Origin: Pelagicoccus sp. SDUM812002
GTDB lineage: Bacteria; Verrucomicrobiota; Verrucomicrobiia; Opitutales; Opitutaceae
Assembly: GCF_031127835.1 (NCBI RefSeq)
Contig: NZ_JARXHX010000005.1
Location: 124,001-188,000 of the forward strand
Direction of reading: 5' to 3'
DNA length: 64,000 nt
Shown here: in pieces, positions 44,351 to 52,668 of the stretch
How positions within the stretch are numbered: the first letter of the stretch is position 1
How the letters are laid out: every line of letters begins with the position of its first letter
Translations under genes and position numbers: made by a program
Notes under the pieces: generated by a model
Told to the model about the DNA's origin: nothing
The model's input: the letters and a program-made list of their open reading frames with translations, nothing else
Databases searched by the model: none

Positions 44351-45751
44351 ATGTTTTTTGCAGGAATTGGGGTGGTCTTTGCGGTAGGAGAAGCTAGTTG
44401 GTGGGGAGTGAGTTTCGGGCAAAGAGCATTTGCGGCGGGGACGCCATTTCGTCCAGGTCGGCAGCCGCTGCACTACGGTTGGGTTGTCGCGATCGTGGGA
44501 ACCTTAGGTATGGTGGCGAGCGTACCGGGGCAAACAATCGGGGTGAACGTCTTCAACGAAAAGCTGATCGAGGCCCTCGGACTGAGTCGTCTAAGCGTAA
44601 GCACGGCCTATTTCGTGGGCACCGCCGGAAGCGGGTTTCTGCTTCCCTATGCAGGGCGGTTGTTTGATCAATGGGGCGCGCGAAAGATGATCGTTGTAGC
44701 GAGTTTGGCCTTAGCGTTGTCCTTGGGCTACATGAGTGTGGTTGACGGAGTCGCAGGAGGACTTGGATCCGCTTTCAGAGGCGACGCATCGAAGATGTGG
44801 ATACGAATGGGATGCTTGATCTTCGGGTTCTTTTTGATGCGTTTCTTCGGTCAGGGCTTGGTGATGATGACTTCGCGAAACATGGTTGGAAAGTGGTGGG
44901 TCGCGCATCGAGGTAAGGTTTTCTCCGTTGGAGGAATCGCGGTGACGGTGTGTTTTTCCTTAGCTCCGAAAATATTTAACGAAATGATCGAGGCTATCGG
45001 TTGGAGGGAGTCTTGGCGTCTGATGGCATTGGTGCTGGCGCCTGGGTTCTGCTTTTTGGCTTGGCTCCTGTACCGTGACAATCCTAGCGAATGCGGACTG
45101 GAAGCTGATGCGGGGAAGCAGGTCGACGAGAAGCGGGCTGCAGATCCCGAGTTTCGTTTGGTCAAAGAATTCACTCGTGACGAGGCCGTGCGAAACTTTT
45201 CGTTTTGGGCGTTCAGCTTGGTCTTTGCCTTACAGGCGTGCTACTTTACTGGATACGCCTTTCACGTGATCGATGTGGCGGCGGACTTGGGGCAAGATGC
45301 TGGCGCTATGTTGAACTTGTTTGTGCCCACGGCCGTCTTGAACGCCGGGGTAAGTTTGGTGGTCGGATGGATGAGCGATCGGTGCCGCTTAAAGTACTTG
45401 CTGGCGTTTATGGCCTTAGGGAACGCCTTGGCAGCCTTTGGATTGGTAGGGCTGGAAGGCTCTGGAATGCGAGTGGCGCTGGTGATTGGGTTCGGGGTGA
45501 GCGGCGGGTGTTTTGGGGCGATCAGCGGCGTGTTCATGCCTCGCTTTTATGGGCTGAAACACTTGGGTGCGATCAGCGGCTTCTTTGCATCTATTATCGT
45601 GGTGGGAAGCGCGGTTGGTCCGCTCGCTTTTAGCGCGGCACGAGGGTTGGCTGGCAGCTACGCCATGGCCCATGTCGTAGCGACGGTATTCGCGGTGGCT
45701 TTGGTGGTGAGCTCGTTCTTTGCGGACAATCCGCAACGTAAGCTCGGTTGA
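44351..45751 (+). CDS. Major facilitator superfamily transporter
   Basis: 466 residues from the ATG at 44351, which has GGGAGGGG upstream; the ATG at 44330 is an in-frame alternative. About twelve membrane helices in two halves. MFS loop 2-3 motif GRLFDQWGARKMIVVASL follows the second helix; the second-half equivalent reads VGWMSDRCRLKYLLAFM. The pattern (HYGWVVAIVGTLGMVASVPGQTIGVNVF at the start) fits the oxalate/formate or monocarboxylate group. Substrate unknown. Its promoter lies in the short divergent gap. Confidence 0.85.
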   Translation: MFFAGIGVVFAVGEASWWGVSFGQRAFAAGTPFRPGRQPLHYGWVVAIVGTLGMVASVPGQTIGVNVFNEKLIEALGLSRLSVSTAYFVGTAGSGFLLPYAGRLFDQWGARKMIVVASLALALSLGYMSVVDGVAGGLGSAFRGDASKMWIRMGCLIFGFFLMRFFGQGLVMMTSRNMVGKWWVAHRGKVFSVGGIAVTVCFSLAPKIFNEMIEAIGWRESWRLMALVLAPGFCFLAWLLYRDNPSECGLEADAGKQVDEKRAADPEFRLVKEFTRDEAVRNFSFWAFSLVFALQACYFTGYAFHVIDVAADLGQDAGAMLNLFVPTAVLNAGVSLVVGWMSDRCRLKYLLAFMALGNALAAFGLVGLEGSGMRVALVIGFGVSGGCFGAISGVFMPRFYGLKHLGAISGFFASIIVVGSAVGPLAFSAARGLAGSYAMAHVVATVFAVALVVSSFFADNPQRKLG

Positions 45752-45776
45752 GACGTTTCAGCAGGCTGACGCTCGT

Positions 45777-47540
45777 TTAGGCTCTCTCTTCGCCGCGGCT
45801 GAGGAGACTGACGGGGATGCGGGCTCTGGCGATCAGTCCTCTCGGGAAGGTCGGAGTGAGATCGAGCTGCCCACCCTTGAGGGCGAGCTTTGTACGAATG
45901 CGGAAGAGGCCGATCTTGTTCAGAGGGGTAGAAATCGAAACAAGGTTGTTTTCGAGTCCGACGCCATCGTCCTCGACCTGCAGGACCCATTCGTCTTCGT
46001 CGCGGAATAGGGCTATGATGCATTCGGTGGCGCGTGCATGCTTCACCACGTTGGTGAGGAGCTCCTTCAGTATTTCAAACAGCAGGTCGCGCTCGCGTTC
46101 GGTCTCGATGACACCATCGTTTTCCACGCTGAGGGTAACGGCGAGCTCTTGTCCGTTTTGGGTAATATCGATCAGGCGTTTGGCAGCTCCGATGAATCCG
46201 TCGATTTGTGGACTCGGTTCCGTGTAGTTCGAGACGGATTCGGTTGAAAAGTCGAAAGGGAAGCTGCTATCGGATTGTTCCTTTTTCTGGCGGGTGATCG
46301 ACTTCAGCACCTGTTGGAGAGCGTGTGACTTATCGATGCCAAGCGTTTGATTTTCATCAGCCTTGTCGTCGGATGCAGAAGAAGACAGCTCTGACTGTTG
46401 CGGGGCTGGAAGCTGAGTCGCCGGATTTTTCTGGAATTCGATGGCAGGTTGAAGCGGTGCTTTTGTCGTTTCAACCACCTCGGTAGCTATCGCTGGGCCC
46501 CGTTGAGGTCGGGGTTCAGGTTCGGTGAGCTGATCGGCAGCGGGCGTTTCGGCGTTAGGGTTGTAGCAATGCTCCGTTGGCTCGAAGCGTGGCTCCAGAA
46601 CGTCAATTTTTTGCGCGAGCAGCGCGAGTTCCTTGCTGGCAGCCGCGATTGCGTCGTCTCTCAAGCTGAGAGCCTTTTGGATTGCTTGGTTAGCAGCTTC
46701 GATGCGAGCTTGTATTTCCTCGCTAGACTTCGACTCGCGTTTAAGCATACCGCTTAGGGTGGGATTGCTGCGAGGTCCGCCGGGCCGATAAATGGCGGAA
46801 ATGTGTACGGAGGCTCCCGCTTCGCTCCCGTGAGCGAGTCGGAAATTCGCATCGAGATCGCCTTGAGTTTCAATCGAGAGATCGAAAAGGCGTTTCAATC
46901 TGTCATGGTCGCCTGAATACATTCGCTCGACGAAGTCGTCCAGGAACGGGATTTGATCGCGGGATTGGGCTCCGATGGCGGCAGCGGCTTGTTCGCTCAG
47001 CACGATGCGCCCCGTTTCAACATCAAGAGTCCAGGTTCCGAGCTCGCCTATGTCGAGAGCCAGTTCCAACTCTTGGGCGAGGTGATGGTGTTCGTGTTGT
47101 TCTCGTTTTTGCTTGAGGATATTGGATACGAGACTGGAAACAAGAGACGGGGAAAGGTCCTCCAGACGGCAGTTGCCGTCGATACCGTTTGGTAAGCGGA
47201 AGCTTTCGGAATTGAGCAGCCGACTCGAGGTTAAAGAAACGATGGCAAGTTCGGGATCGTTTTGTCGTACCAACGAGACCGCGGCTTGCGGGTCTTGGAA
47301 ATCGTCGAGACGGAGGAATGCCAGGTCGAAGCCGCAGACTTGCAACAAGTGGATTGCGTCGTCCAGATCGACGCAGCGCTGGATCTTGTAGGAGGCGAGA
47401 CCTGATCGCTTCAAGTCTGAACGAAGCGCGGCAGCATCATCTTCGTCGCGGCAGACGGAGAGAAGGAAAAGCGTCTCCGAGGAGGAATCGACCTCGGGAC
47501 TTTTCGACTGATCAAGATGCTGGCTTAGGTTTAGAGGCAT
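45777..47540 (-). CDS. Atypical PAS sensor histidine-kinase-like protein
   Basis: 587 residues, cytoplasmic. Residues 25-145 look like a receiver-type fold (SVCRDEDDAAALRSDLKRSG) without the phosphorylation aspartate context. Residues 165-290 are PAS-like (ELALDIGELGTWTLDVETG). After a Pro/Glu/Ser-rich linker, residues 480-585 are a HATPase_c domain: N box ELLTNVVKHARA, G1 VEDDGVGL and G2-like IGLFRIRTKLALKGGQ. It resembles the NarL-type (HisKA_3) kinases, but no H-box (RELHD) is visible before the ATPase, so it may be a pseudokinase or ATP sensor. Overlapping neighbours are on the other strand. Confidence 0.75.
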   Translation of the reverse strand: MPLNLSQHLDQSKSPEVDSSSETLFLLSVCRDEDDAAALRSDLKRSGLASYKIQRCVDLDDAIHLLQVCGFDLAFLRLDDFQDPQAAVSLVRQNDPELAIVSLTSSRLLNSESFRLPNGIDGNCRLEDLSPSLVSSLVSNILKQKREQHEHHHLAQELELALDIGELGTWTLDVETGRIVLSEQAAAAIGAQSRDQIPFLDDFVERMYSGDHDRLKRLFDLSIETQGDLDANFRLAHGSEAGASVHISAIYRPGGPRSNPTLSGMLKRESKSSEEIQARIEAANQAIQKALSLRDDAIAAASKELALLAQKIDVLEPRFEPTEHCYNPNAETPAADQLTEPEPRPQRGPAIATEVVETTKAPLQPAIEFQKNPATQLPAPQQSELSSSASDDKADENQTLGIDKSHALQQVLKSITRQKKEQSDSSFPFDFSTESVSNYTEPSPQIDGFIGAAKRLIDITQNGQELAVTLSVENDGVIETERERDLLFEILKELLTNVVKHARATECIIALFRDEDEWVLQVEDDGVGLENNLVSISTPLNKIGLFRIRTKLALKGGQLDLTPTFPRGLIARARIPVSLLSRGEERA

Positions 47541-48008
47541 TAATTTACGCTGCTGCCACTGCTATTTCGCAGGGTATCGGAGCGTCGGATGGGAGTGCCT
47601 TGTGGGGGGATTTTGTTGTTCTGGGCGGACGGGTAAAGGAATCGATTAATAGTCGTTTTTCCGATCGAGGTGTCCCGATCTTGTCTTGATATTTGATTTG
47701 TGTGGGCGCGGTGGGGTAGTCGCGATGGATGAGTGGTGACTGTTTCCTATTTTTCAGAGGGAAACGGTAAAGTTATTCACAAGTTGTTTACAGCGATTAG
47801 GTCAACATCCTTCTGCATAATTAACCTACTTTTCGATACTTTTATACCCTGAGTGTATCCAATTGTTGCAGTCGACCACAGAGTTGCCATTTTGTGCAAT
47901 TGTTTGGATAGGTATTTATGGTGCAGAAAGGCCTAATGTTTTGCGACGAATTTGAGTGTCATCGAATTGACTAATGAGCCGCAGCAGAATTACTTCCGGT
48001 ACTCGTAA
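47541..48008. other. Gene-free leader region upstream of korA
   Basis: 468 bases. It contains an inverted repeat: TATCCAA at 47856-47862 and TTGGATA at 47904-47910, with inner TGCA/TGCA pairs. The AT-rich part after 47800 presumably holds the korAB promoter; no confident -35/-10 pair was assigned. Confidence 0.45.
47856..47910. promoter_or_regulatory. Inverted repeat upstream of korA
   Basis: TATCCAA ... TGCA / TGCA ... TTGGATA: 7-base outer arms and 4-base inner arms around a 29-base centre. Function unknown; could be a regulator site. Confidence 0.35.
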
Positions 48009-49817
48009 ATGCCCCACAATTCAGCTAACCCCATCCCTGCTCGCGAGGAATTGATTCGCGATGCAGTCATTCGCCTGGCGGGTAATTCGCAAGACGGTAT
48101 TCAATCAATCGGAGGATTCCTCGCCCGGCTCGCCGGAAGGAATGCCCAGGAAGTCATGACGTACATGACGATACCGGCGACGATTTCGGGAGGGCCGTCG
48201 ATTTTTCAGGTCCGCATGGGCACGGGAGAAGTCCTCTCTGCTGGTGATGAGGCGGATTTTCTTTTAGCCTTCTATCAACACAGCTACGAGGACCACATTG
48301 GCTTTCTCAAGGAAGGCGGCGTTTTGTTGTACGACTCGGATCATGTGGAACCGGATGCTCAAGACACGCGTTTCGTTAAAGTCGGGGTGCCGATTTCCGC
48401 TCTCACGGTTGAGGCTTTGGGTGGTTCGAGTCGAGAGAAGGGAAAAAATCTCTTCGCTCTCGGTCTCCTTTCTCGGATTTTCAAGCTCGATGTGGTCAAG
48501 CTACGAGCGATCTTCGAGGAGCGTTTTGGCGGCAAGGCGGAAGATGTGCTTAGAAACGTGAACCTCGCTTTCGATGCGGGCTTTTCCTATCCGATAGATA
48601 ACGTCTTGGATCGTTATTTCGCCTTCCACAGCGAGGAGGGGCAGGAGGGAGCGGCACAGGTGACCATGGACGGCAACACCGCCCTGACTCTAGGGCTGAT
48701 CGCGGGTGGAGTGCGCCATGGGGCAGGGTACCCCATCACACCTTGGTCGACGATCATGGAAATGCTCCGCCAACAACTACCGAAGTATGGCGGCGTGTTC
48801 GTGCAGTCGGAGGATGAGCTTGCGGCTGTATCTATGGCTATCGGCTTTTCCTATGCGGGTCGTCTCGCGGTCACGGGAAGCTCCGGCCCGGGGATTTCGC
48901 TCAAGATGGAAGCTCTCGGGTGGGCGACGATGGCGGAGATCCCACTCGTGGTCATTAATATACAACGCGGTGGTCCAAGCACTGGGTTGCCAACAAATGT
49001 AGAGCAAAGCGACTTGTTGCAGGCGATCTACGGCAGCCATGGCGACTGCCCGCGCGTGGTGCTGGCAGCTGAGAATGTGGAAGACTGCTTCTATATCGCT
49101 CGCGAAGCTTGCCAAATTGCCCGCAAATACAGTGTACCTGTATTCGTTTTGTCTGACATGTCTTTAGCCTCACGTATCGAAGCCTTTGACGAGCCCGATC
49201 TTGAGGCCTTGATGATCGAGCCGACTTTAGATACAGAGGATCGTCCGGAGGAGTTCAAGCCATACGACTTGAGCCGAGTCACGCGACATGCTCCGCCCGG
49301 AACTTGGATCGAGGGTGGAGTTTTTCCGCAAGTCACTGGGCTTGAGCATGACGAATCAGGTCATCCCTCCGCGAATCCGCAGATGCACGAGAAGATGATG
49401 AAGAAGCGTCGGGCTAAGATCCAGCAGATAGCGGAAGACCTTCCCCCGTCTCAGATTTTTGGTGACAGCGAAGGAGAGGTTCTCGTCGTTGGGTGGGGTT
49501 CCACTTGGGGGCCGATTCGCGAAACGGTGATTCGCGAACGCGATCGGGGTCGTAAAATCGGCCATCTGCAGATCCGATTTATCAATCCGCTTCCGAATGA
49601 CCTCGGAGAAATTTTTAACCGCTACGAGAGCATCCTAGTCGTGGAGATGAACGATGAGGGACTTTATGGATATGGACAACTGGCGACGCTCCTGCGAGCA
49701 CGTTATTGCAACCCAGCAATTCGTAGCCTCACCAAGACCGATGGACTCACCTTCAAGATAAAGGAGATCATGCTAGGCATTGATGCCGTGAGTCCAATTC
49801 AAGCCACAACCCGATAA
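48009..49817 (+). CDS. korA: 2-oxoacid:ferredoxin oxidoreductase, alpha subunit (gamma-alpha fusion)
   Basis: 602 residues. The first about 190 residues are the gamma domain (NSQDGIQSIGGFLARLAG in place of the usual G-x-G-Q-G). After that the pyrimidine-binding domain opens with AGYPITPWSTIMEML, and the family core VQSEDELAAVSMAIGFSYAG / VTGSSGPGISLKMEALGWA / VINIQRGGPSTGLPTNVEQSDL follows. Last part: the C-terminal transketolase-like domain. With KorB it oxidises 2-oxoglutarate (or a related 2-oxoacid) to the acyl-CoA and reduces ferredoxin. korB follows after 17 bases. Confidence 0.93.
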   Translation: MPHNSANPIPAREELIRDAVIRLAGNSQDGIQSIGGFLARLAGRNAQEVMTYMTIPATISGGPSIFQVRMGTGEVLSAGDEADFLLAFYQHSYEDHIGFLKEGGVLLYDSDHVEPDAQDTRFVKVGVPISALTVEALGGSSREKGKNLFALGLLSRIFKLDVVKLRAIFEERFGGKAEDVLRNVNLAFDAGFSYPIDNVLDRYFAFHSEEGQEGAAQVTMDGNTALTLGLIAGGVRHGAGYPITPWSTIMEMLRQQLPKYGGVFVQSEDELAAVSMAIGFSYAGRLAVTGSSGPGISLKMEALGWATMAEIPLVVINIQRGGPSTGLPTNVEQSDLLQAIYGSHGDCPRVVLAAENVEDCFYIAREACQIARKYSVPVFVLSDMSLASRIEAFDEPDLEALMIEPTLDTEDRPEEFKPYDLSRVTRHAPPGTWIEGGVFPQVTGLEHDESGHPSANPQMHEKMMKKRRAKIQQIAEDLPPSQIFGDSEGEVLVVGWGSTWGPIRETVIRERDRGRKIGHLQIRFINPLPNDLGEIFNRYESILVVEMNDEGLYGYGQLATLLRARYCNPAIRSLTKTDGLTFKIKEIMLGIDAVSPIQATTR

Positions 49818-49834
49818 GCTAGGAGCCGAAAGAT

Positions 49835-50743
49835 ATGAGCACAGCATCACCTTCTCCCGCCAAAGCCGAGCGCGGCGTTCTCACCAAAAAAAGCCTGCAA
49901 GCGGACCATCCTACCTGGTGTCCCGGTTGCGGAGACTTCGCGGTTTTGGCCGCCTATTATAAGACATTGGAGAAACTCGACCTTCCGCAGCAAAACATCG
50001 TGACTCTCGCTGGGATCGGCTGTTCGTCGCGTTTTCCTTATTTTGTGAATACGCACGGTGGACATTTCATCCATGGGCGATCGCTCCCATTTGCTTCCGG
50101 CGTGAGCTTAGGTCGCGACGATTTGCATGTCTTTGTATTTGGCGGTGATGGAGATGGTTTCTCGATAGGAGGCAATCACTTGGACCATGCGGGCCGGAAA
50201 AACTTTCGCCTGACCTACGTAATCATGGACAACTTCGTTTATGGCCTGACGAAAAAGCAAACCTCCCCGACCTCGCCTCAAGGCTTCAAGTCGAAGACGG
50301 ATCCTTGGGGTGTCTTCGACCGACCGACAAACCCCATGCGTAAATTGCTTTCGAGCGGGGCGACCTTTGTGGCCCGAACTCATGCGACCCAGATCAGGCA
50401 CATGATGGAAATGTACGAGAGGGCCGCCAAGCACGATGGTTTTTCGGTGATCGAGATACTCAGCGAGTGCGTAGAATTCAACAAAGGTGCGTTCGACGCG
50501 GGCAACCCTCGCAAAGGCGGCGCCTTCGAGCTTATCGACGAAACCGCTCATGACGTCTCGGACATGGCGGCAGCGCTCGCGTTAGCGGAGGAGGCGTGGC
50601 CTGGTAAGTTCGGCGTGTACTACGAGACCCAGCAGCCGACAAAAAACCGGCTCGAGAAGGACTTGGTGGAGGCGACCCGCGCGAAAGTGGGCCACAAGTC
50701 CGACAAGGAATTGCTCGCTCAAATCTTTGCCAGCATGCGCTAG
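49835..50743 (+). CDS. korB: 2-oxoacid:ferredoxin oxidoreductase, beta subunit
   Basis: 302 residues. Thiamine-diphosphate-binding domain with WCPGCGDFAVLAA at the start (the CxxC-type motif), GIGCSSRFPYFVNTHG, and GGDGDGFSIGGNHLDHA (the Mg/ThDP motif GDGD). Another conserved stretch: NFVYGLTKKQTSPTSP. Length normal. Partner of KorA. The ferredoxin-reducing reaction works in low-potential or microaerobic metabolism; no dedicated ferredoxin gene is in the window. Confidence 0.95.
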   Translation: MSTASPSPAKAERGVLTKKSLQADHPTWCPGCGDFAVLAAYYKTLEKLDLPQQNIVTLAGIGCSSRFPYFVNTHGGHFIHGRSLPFASGVSLGRDDLHVFVFGGDGDGFSIGGNHLDHAGRKNFRLTYVIMDNFVYGLTKKQTSPTSPQGFKSKTDPWGVFDRPTNPMRKLLSSGATFVARTHATQIRHMMEMYERAAKHDGFSVIEILSECVEFNKGAFDAGNPRKGGAFELIDETAHDVSDMAAALALAEEAWPGKFGVYYETQQPTKNRLEKDLVEATRAKVGHKSDKELLAQIFASMR

Positions 50744-50769
50744 CCACGGCGTCGCTTTTTAACTCAAGA

Positions 50770-50807
50770 CAAAAAGGGCGCCCGAACTTTCGTTCGAGCG
50801 CCTTTTG
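50770..50807. terminator. Terminator after korB (both strands)
   Basis: AAAAAGGGCGC-CGAAC / GTTCG-GCGCCTTTT long stem with a TTTC loop and single-base bulges. A-rich on one side and T-rich on the other, so it could work on either strand. Confidence 0.88.
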
Positions 50808-51169
50808 TAGTTAACCAACCAACTAAGAGTCTAAATTCTGTTTTCCGATCGCGGTGCGTTCGGTGGCGTTTTGCCTATGCCTATTTATTCGGCGCAAAGA
50901 GCGTTTAGCCTAACCACTAAAACGCAGGTTTTTACGGAATTACCCGGCTTTTTACACTTGCTCTTCTCCAAACGAAGAAGGCCGGCCCTCCCGGACCGGC
51001 CACTAACATCAACTAAAGGAAAATAGGAACCCACCGATTCGATAGCGGGTCGCTGGGAGCTGTGGAATCACTCGCTAACAGCTTTTTTACATGGAACGGA
51101 GCATTCTGATTTGGGGCCTTTTGCACAAGCTTTTTTGGCCCTCGTACGTTACTACGGGAAGCCCTTAGG
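50808..51169. other. Gene-free stretch after korB
   Basis: Contains the perfect hairpin GGCCGG / CCGGCC at 50980-51001 with no T-run. No gene or RNA recognised. Confidence 0.4.
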
Positions 51170-52162
51170 ATGATCGCCCGAAGCCATAGAATCCCCGCGT
51201 TGACAAAACGGTGCTCAGCAACGTCTGATGTGCTCCAAGTGATCTTAAAAACTTGCAGGGGATGTTCGAAACGAAGGCGTGCTCTGGGCGTGGGGTTGTT
51301 AGCGTTTCTGACTCTGCCGGTATCCTGGAGTCAGGAGACGGACGACGATGCATTGCGAGCGGCTTCGGAGGCTGCCCTCGCTCGCGTAGCCCAAGATGTG
51401 GAAAAGCGTGGCGTGAACGAAAGGGTGCTCATTCCGGGCACGAAGTTGCGGCGCCGCTCGCGGATGGGCGCGATCGACCCGATCTATCGACATGGAGTCG
51501 CTTATTTTGACGAGTGGACGATCCGGGCTGGCGCTTTGAAGCTCCGAGTGCCTGCCTATCATGGCTGGGAGGGCGTGAAACCAACGTCGGACTTTTACCG
51601 CAGCCAAGCTCAGATGGGCAGGCCCGGAGAACTTCTGGTGTTGCCGATTACAAATCAGGAGTTCGTGCGCTCGACGCGCTCGAAGTACGTGAACAACTAT
51701 GGGCTGATATGGGTGCCTCAAGAGCACGCGTTCGTCTCGATGACCGAGGATGGCTTCGCCCCTTTTAAAGAGGAGGTCAAGGAGCGCATCGTCGAGGAGC
51801 GCCGCCGGCGTCTCAACCGCGACGACTTTTGGGAGTACGATGACTACATCGCTTTCAAGCGAGGCAACGATGAACACGTAGACGAGTTTCAGAATGGTTA
51901 TTGGTTTCGCGCGATTGACGAGCCTACTGTTGTGACCTACTTCGCAGTCTCAGAATTCGTTTTCCAGACGAACCGGGAGGAGATCCGACAGCCCATGGTC
52001 CAGACCATGACCTACGCCTTGGTGAGGGGAAAGCTACTGCGTTTCGACTTCAAAAAGCTTCACCTCTCCGACGAAGATGCGGCGCAGCTTATCAGCTTCA
52101 CGCGCCAGTTCGTAGCTGACATGCGAGCTGTCAATGGGCTGAGCGAGCGCAAGATTAGGTAG
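51170..52162 (+). CDS. Secreted protein of unknown function
   Basis: 330 residues as annotated. The N-terminus before the membrane-targeting stretch RRALGVGLLAFLTLPVSWSQ is long and basic, so the real start may be further in (for example near residue 35). The mature part is rich in Arg, Asp and Tyr, with RKxR segments and helical runs; no family recognised. The DNA after 51300 is typical coding sequence for this genome. Single gene. Confidence 0.6.
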   Translation: MIARSHRIPALTKRCSATSDVLQVILKTCRGCSKRRRALGVGLLAFLTLPVSWSQETDDDALRAASEAALARVAQDVEKRGVNERVLIPGTKLRRRSRMGAIDPIYRHGVAYFDEWTIRAGALKLRVPAYHGWEGVKPTSDFYRSQAQMGRPGELLVLPITNQEFVRSTRSKYVNNYGLIWVPQEHAFVSMTEDGFAPFKEEVKERIVEERRRRLNRDDFWEYDDYIAFKRGNDEHVDEFQNGYWFRAIDEPTVVTYFAVSEFVFQTNREEIRQPMVQTMTYALVRGKLLRFDFKKLHLSDEDAAQLISFTRQFVADMRAVNGLSERKIR

Positions 52163-52238
52163 GCTGTATTGTTCAGGTGAATACAGGAGCTTATAAAAAT
52201 GTTGCCAGCGGCGATAGGCCTTGGCACCGCTATTGGAG

Positions 52239-52529
52239 ATGAGCTTAAACCGATACGAGCAGCTGCTTTTCGACTATATCGAATCCTTGCCAGAAGAACG
52301 TCGATTTTGGTTCGATCGGGTGGTACAAGTTGCGGAGACCAGTCGTCGGCGAGAGACGGCTGCCTTGATTCTCAACTCCGAGCTCTGGGAGTATTTCGAG
52401 GAGCGCTCTCGTCATGAGGCAGGTTTCGCCGATGTCGTGGGTGGGGGATTGGGTAAGCTGAGTATGCTGAATCTGTCGGAGCACTTGCTAAGAATGTGGT
52501 CTCCAGTCTTCAAAACGAAGAAAACCTAG
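52239..52529 (+). CDS. Small helical protein of unknown function
   Basis: 96 residues from the ATG at 52239 (MSLNRYEQLLFDYIESL); a TTG at 52221 would add six residues. Entirely helical with an Arg/Glu-rich middle. No motif recognised. It lies 77 bases after the secreted-protein gene. Confidence 0.55.
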   Translation: MSLNRYEQLLFDYIESLPEERRFWFDRVVQVAETSRRRETAALILNSELWEYFEERSRHEAGFADVVGGGLGKLSMLNLSEHLLRMWSPVFKTKKT

Positions 52530-52668
52530 CTCAAGCAGCGATTTTCCGACGTACTCCGATAAACGTCGTGGTAAATTTGACCCTGAGCCGAGCTAGGATT
52601 TGTTTGGCTCTGTCTTTGTGCGCATAGTTCTCGTGTCACCCTCCTCATTCCCTCTTAATCGTTCGAAA

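Noticed and set aside
50980-51001. GGCCGG/CCGGCC hairpin as a terminator
   Set aside because: No T-run on either strand and about 240 bases past korB, which already has a good terminator.
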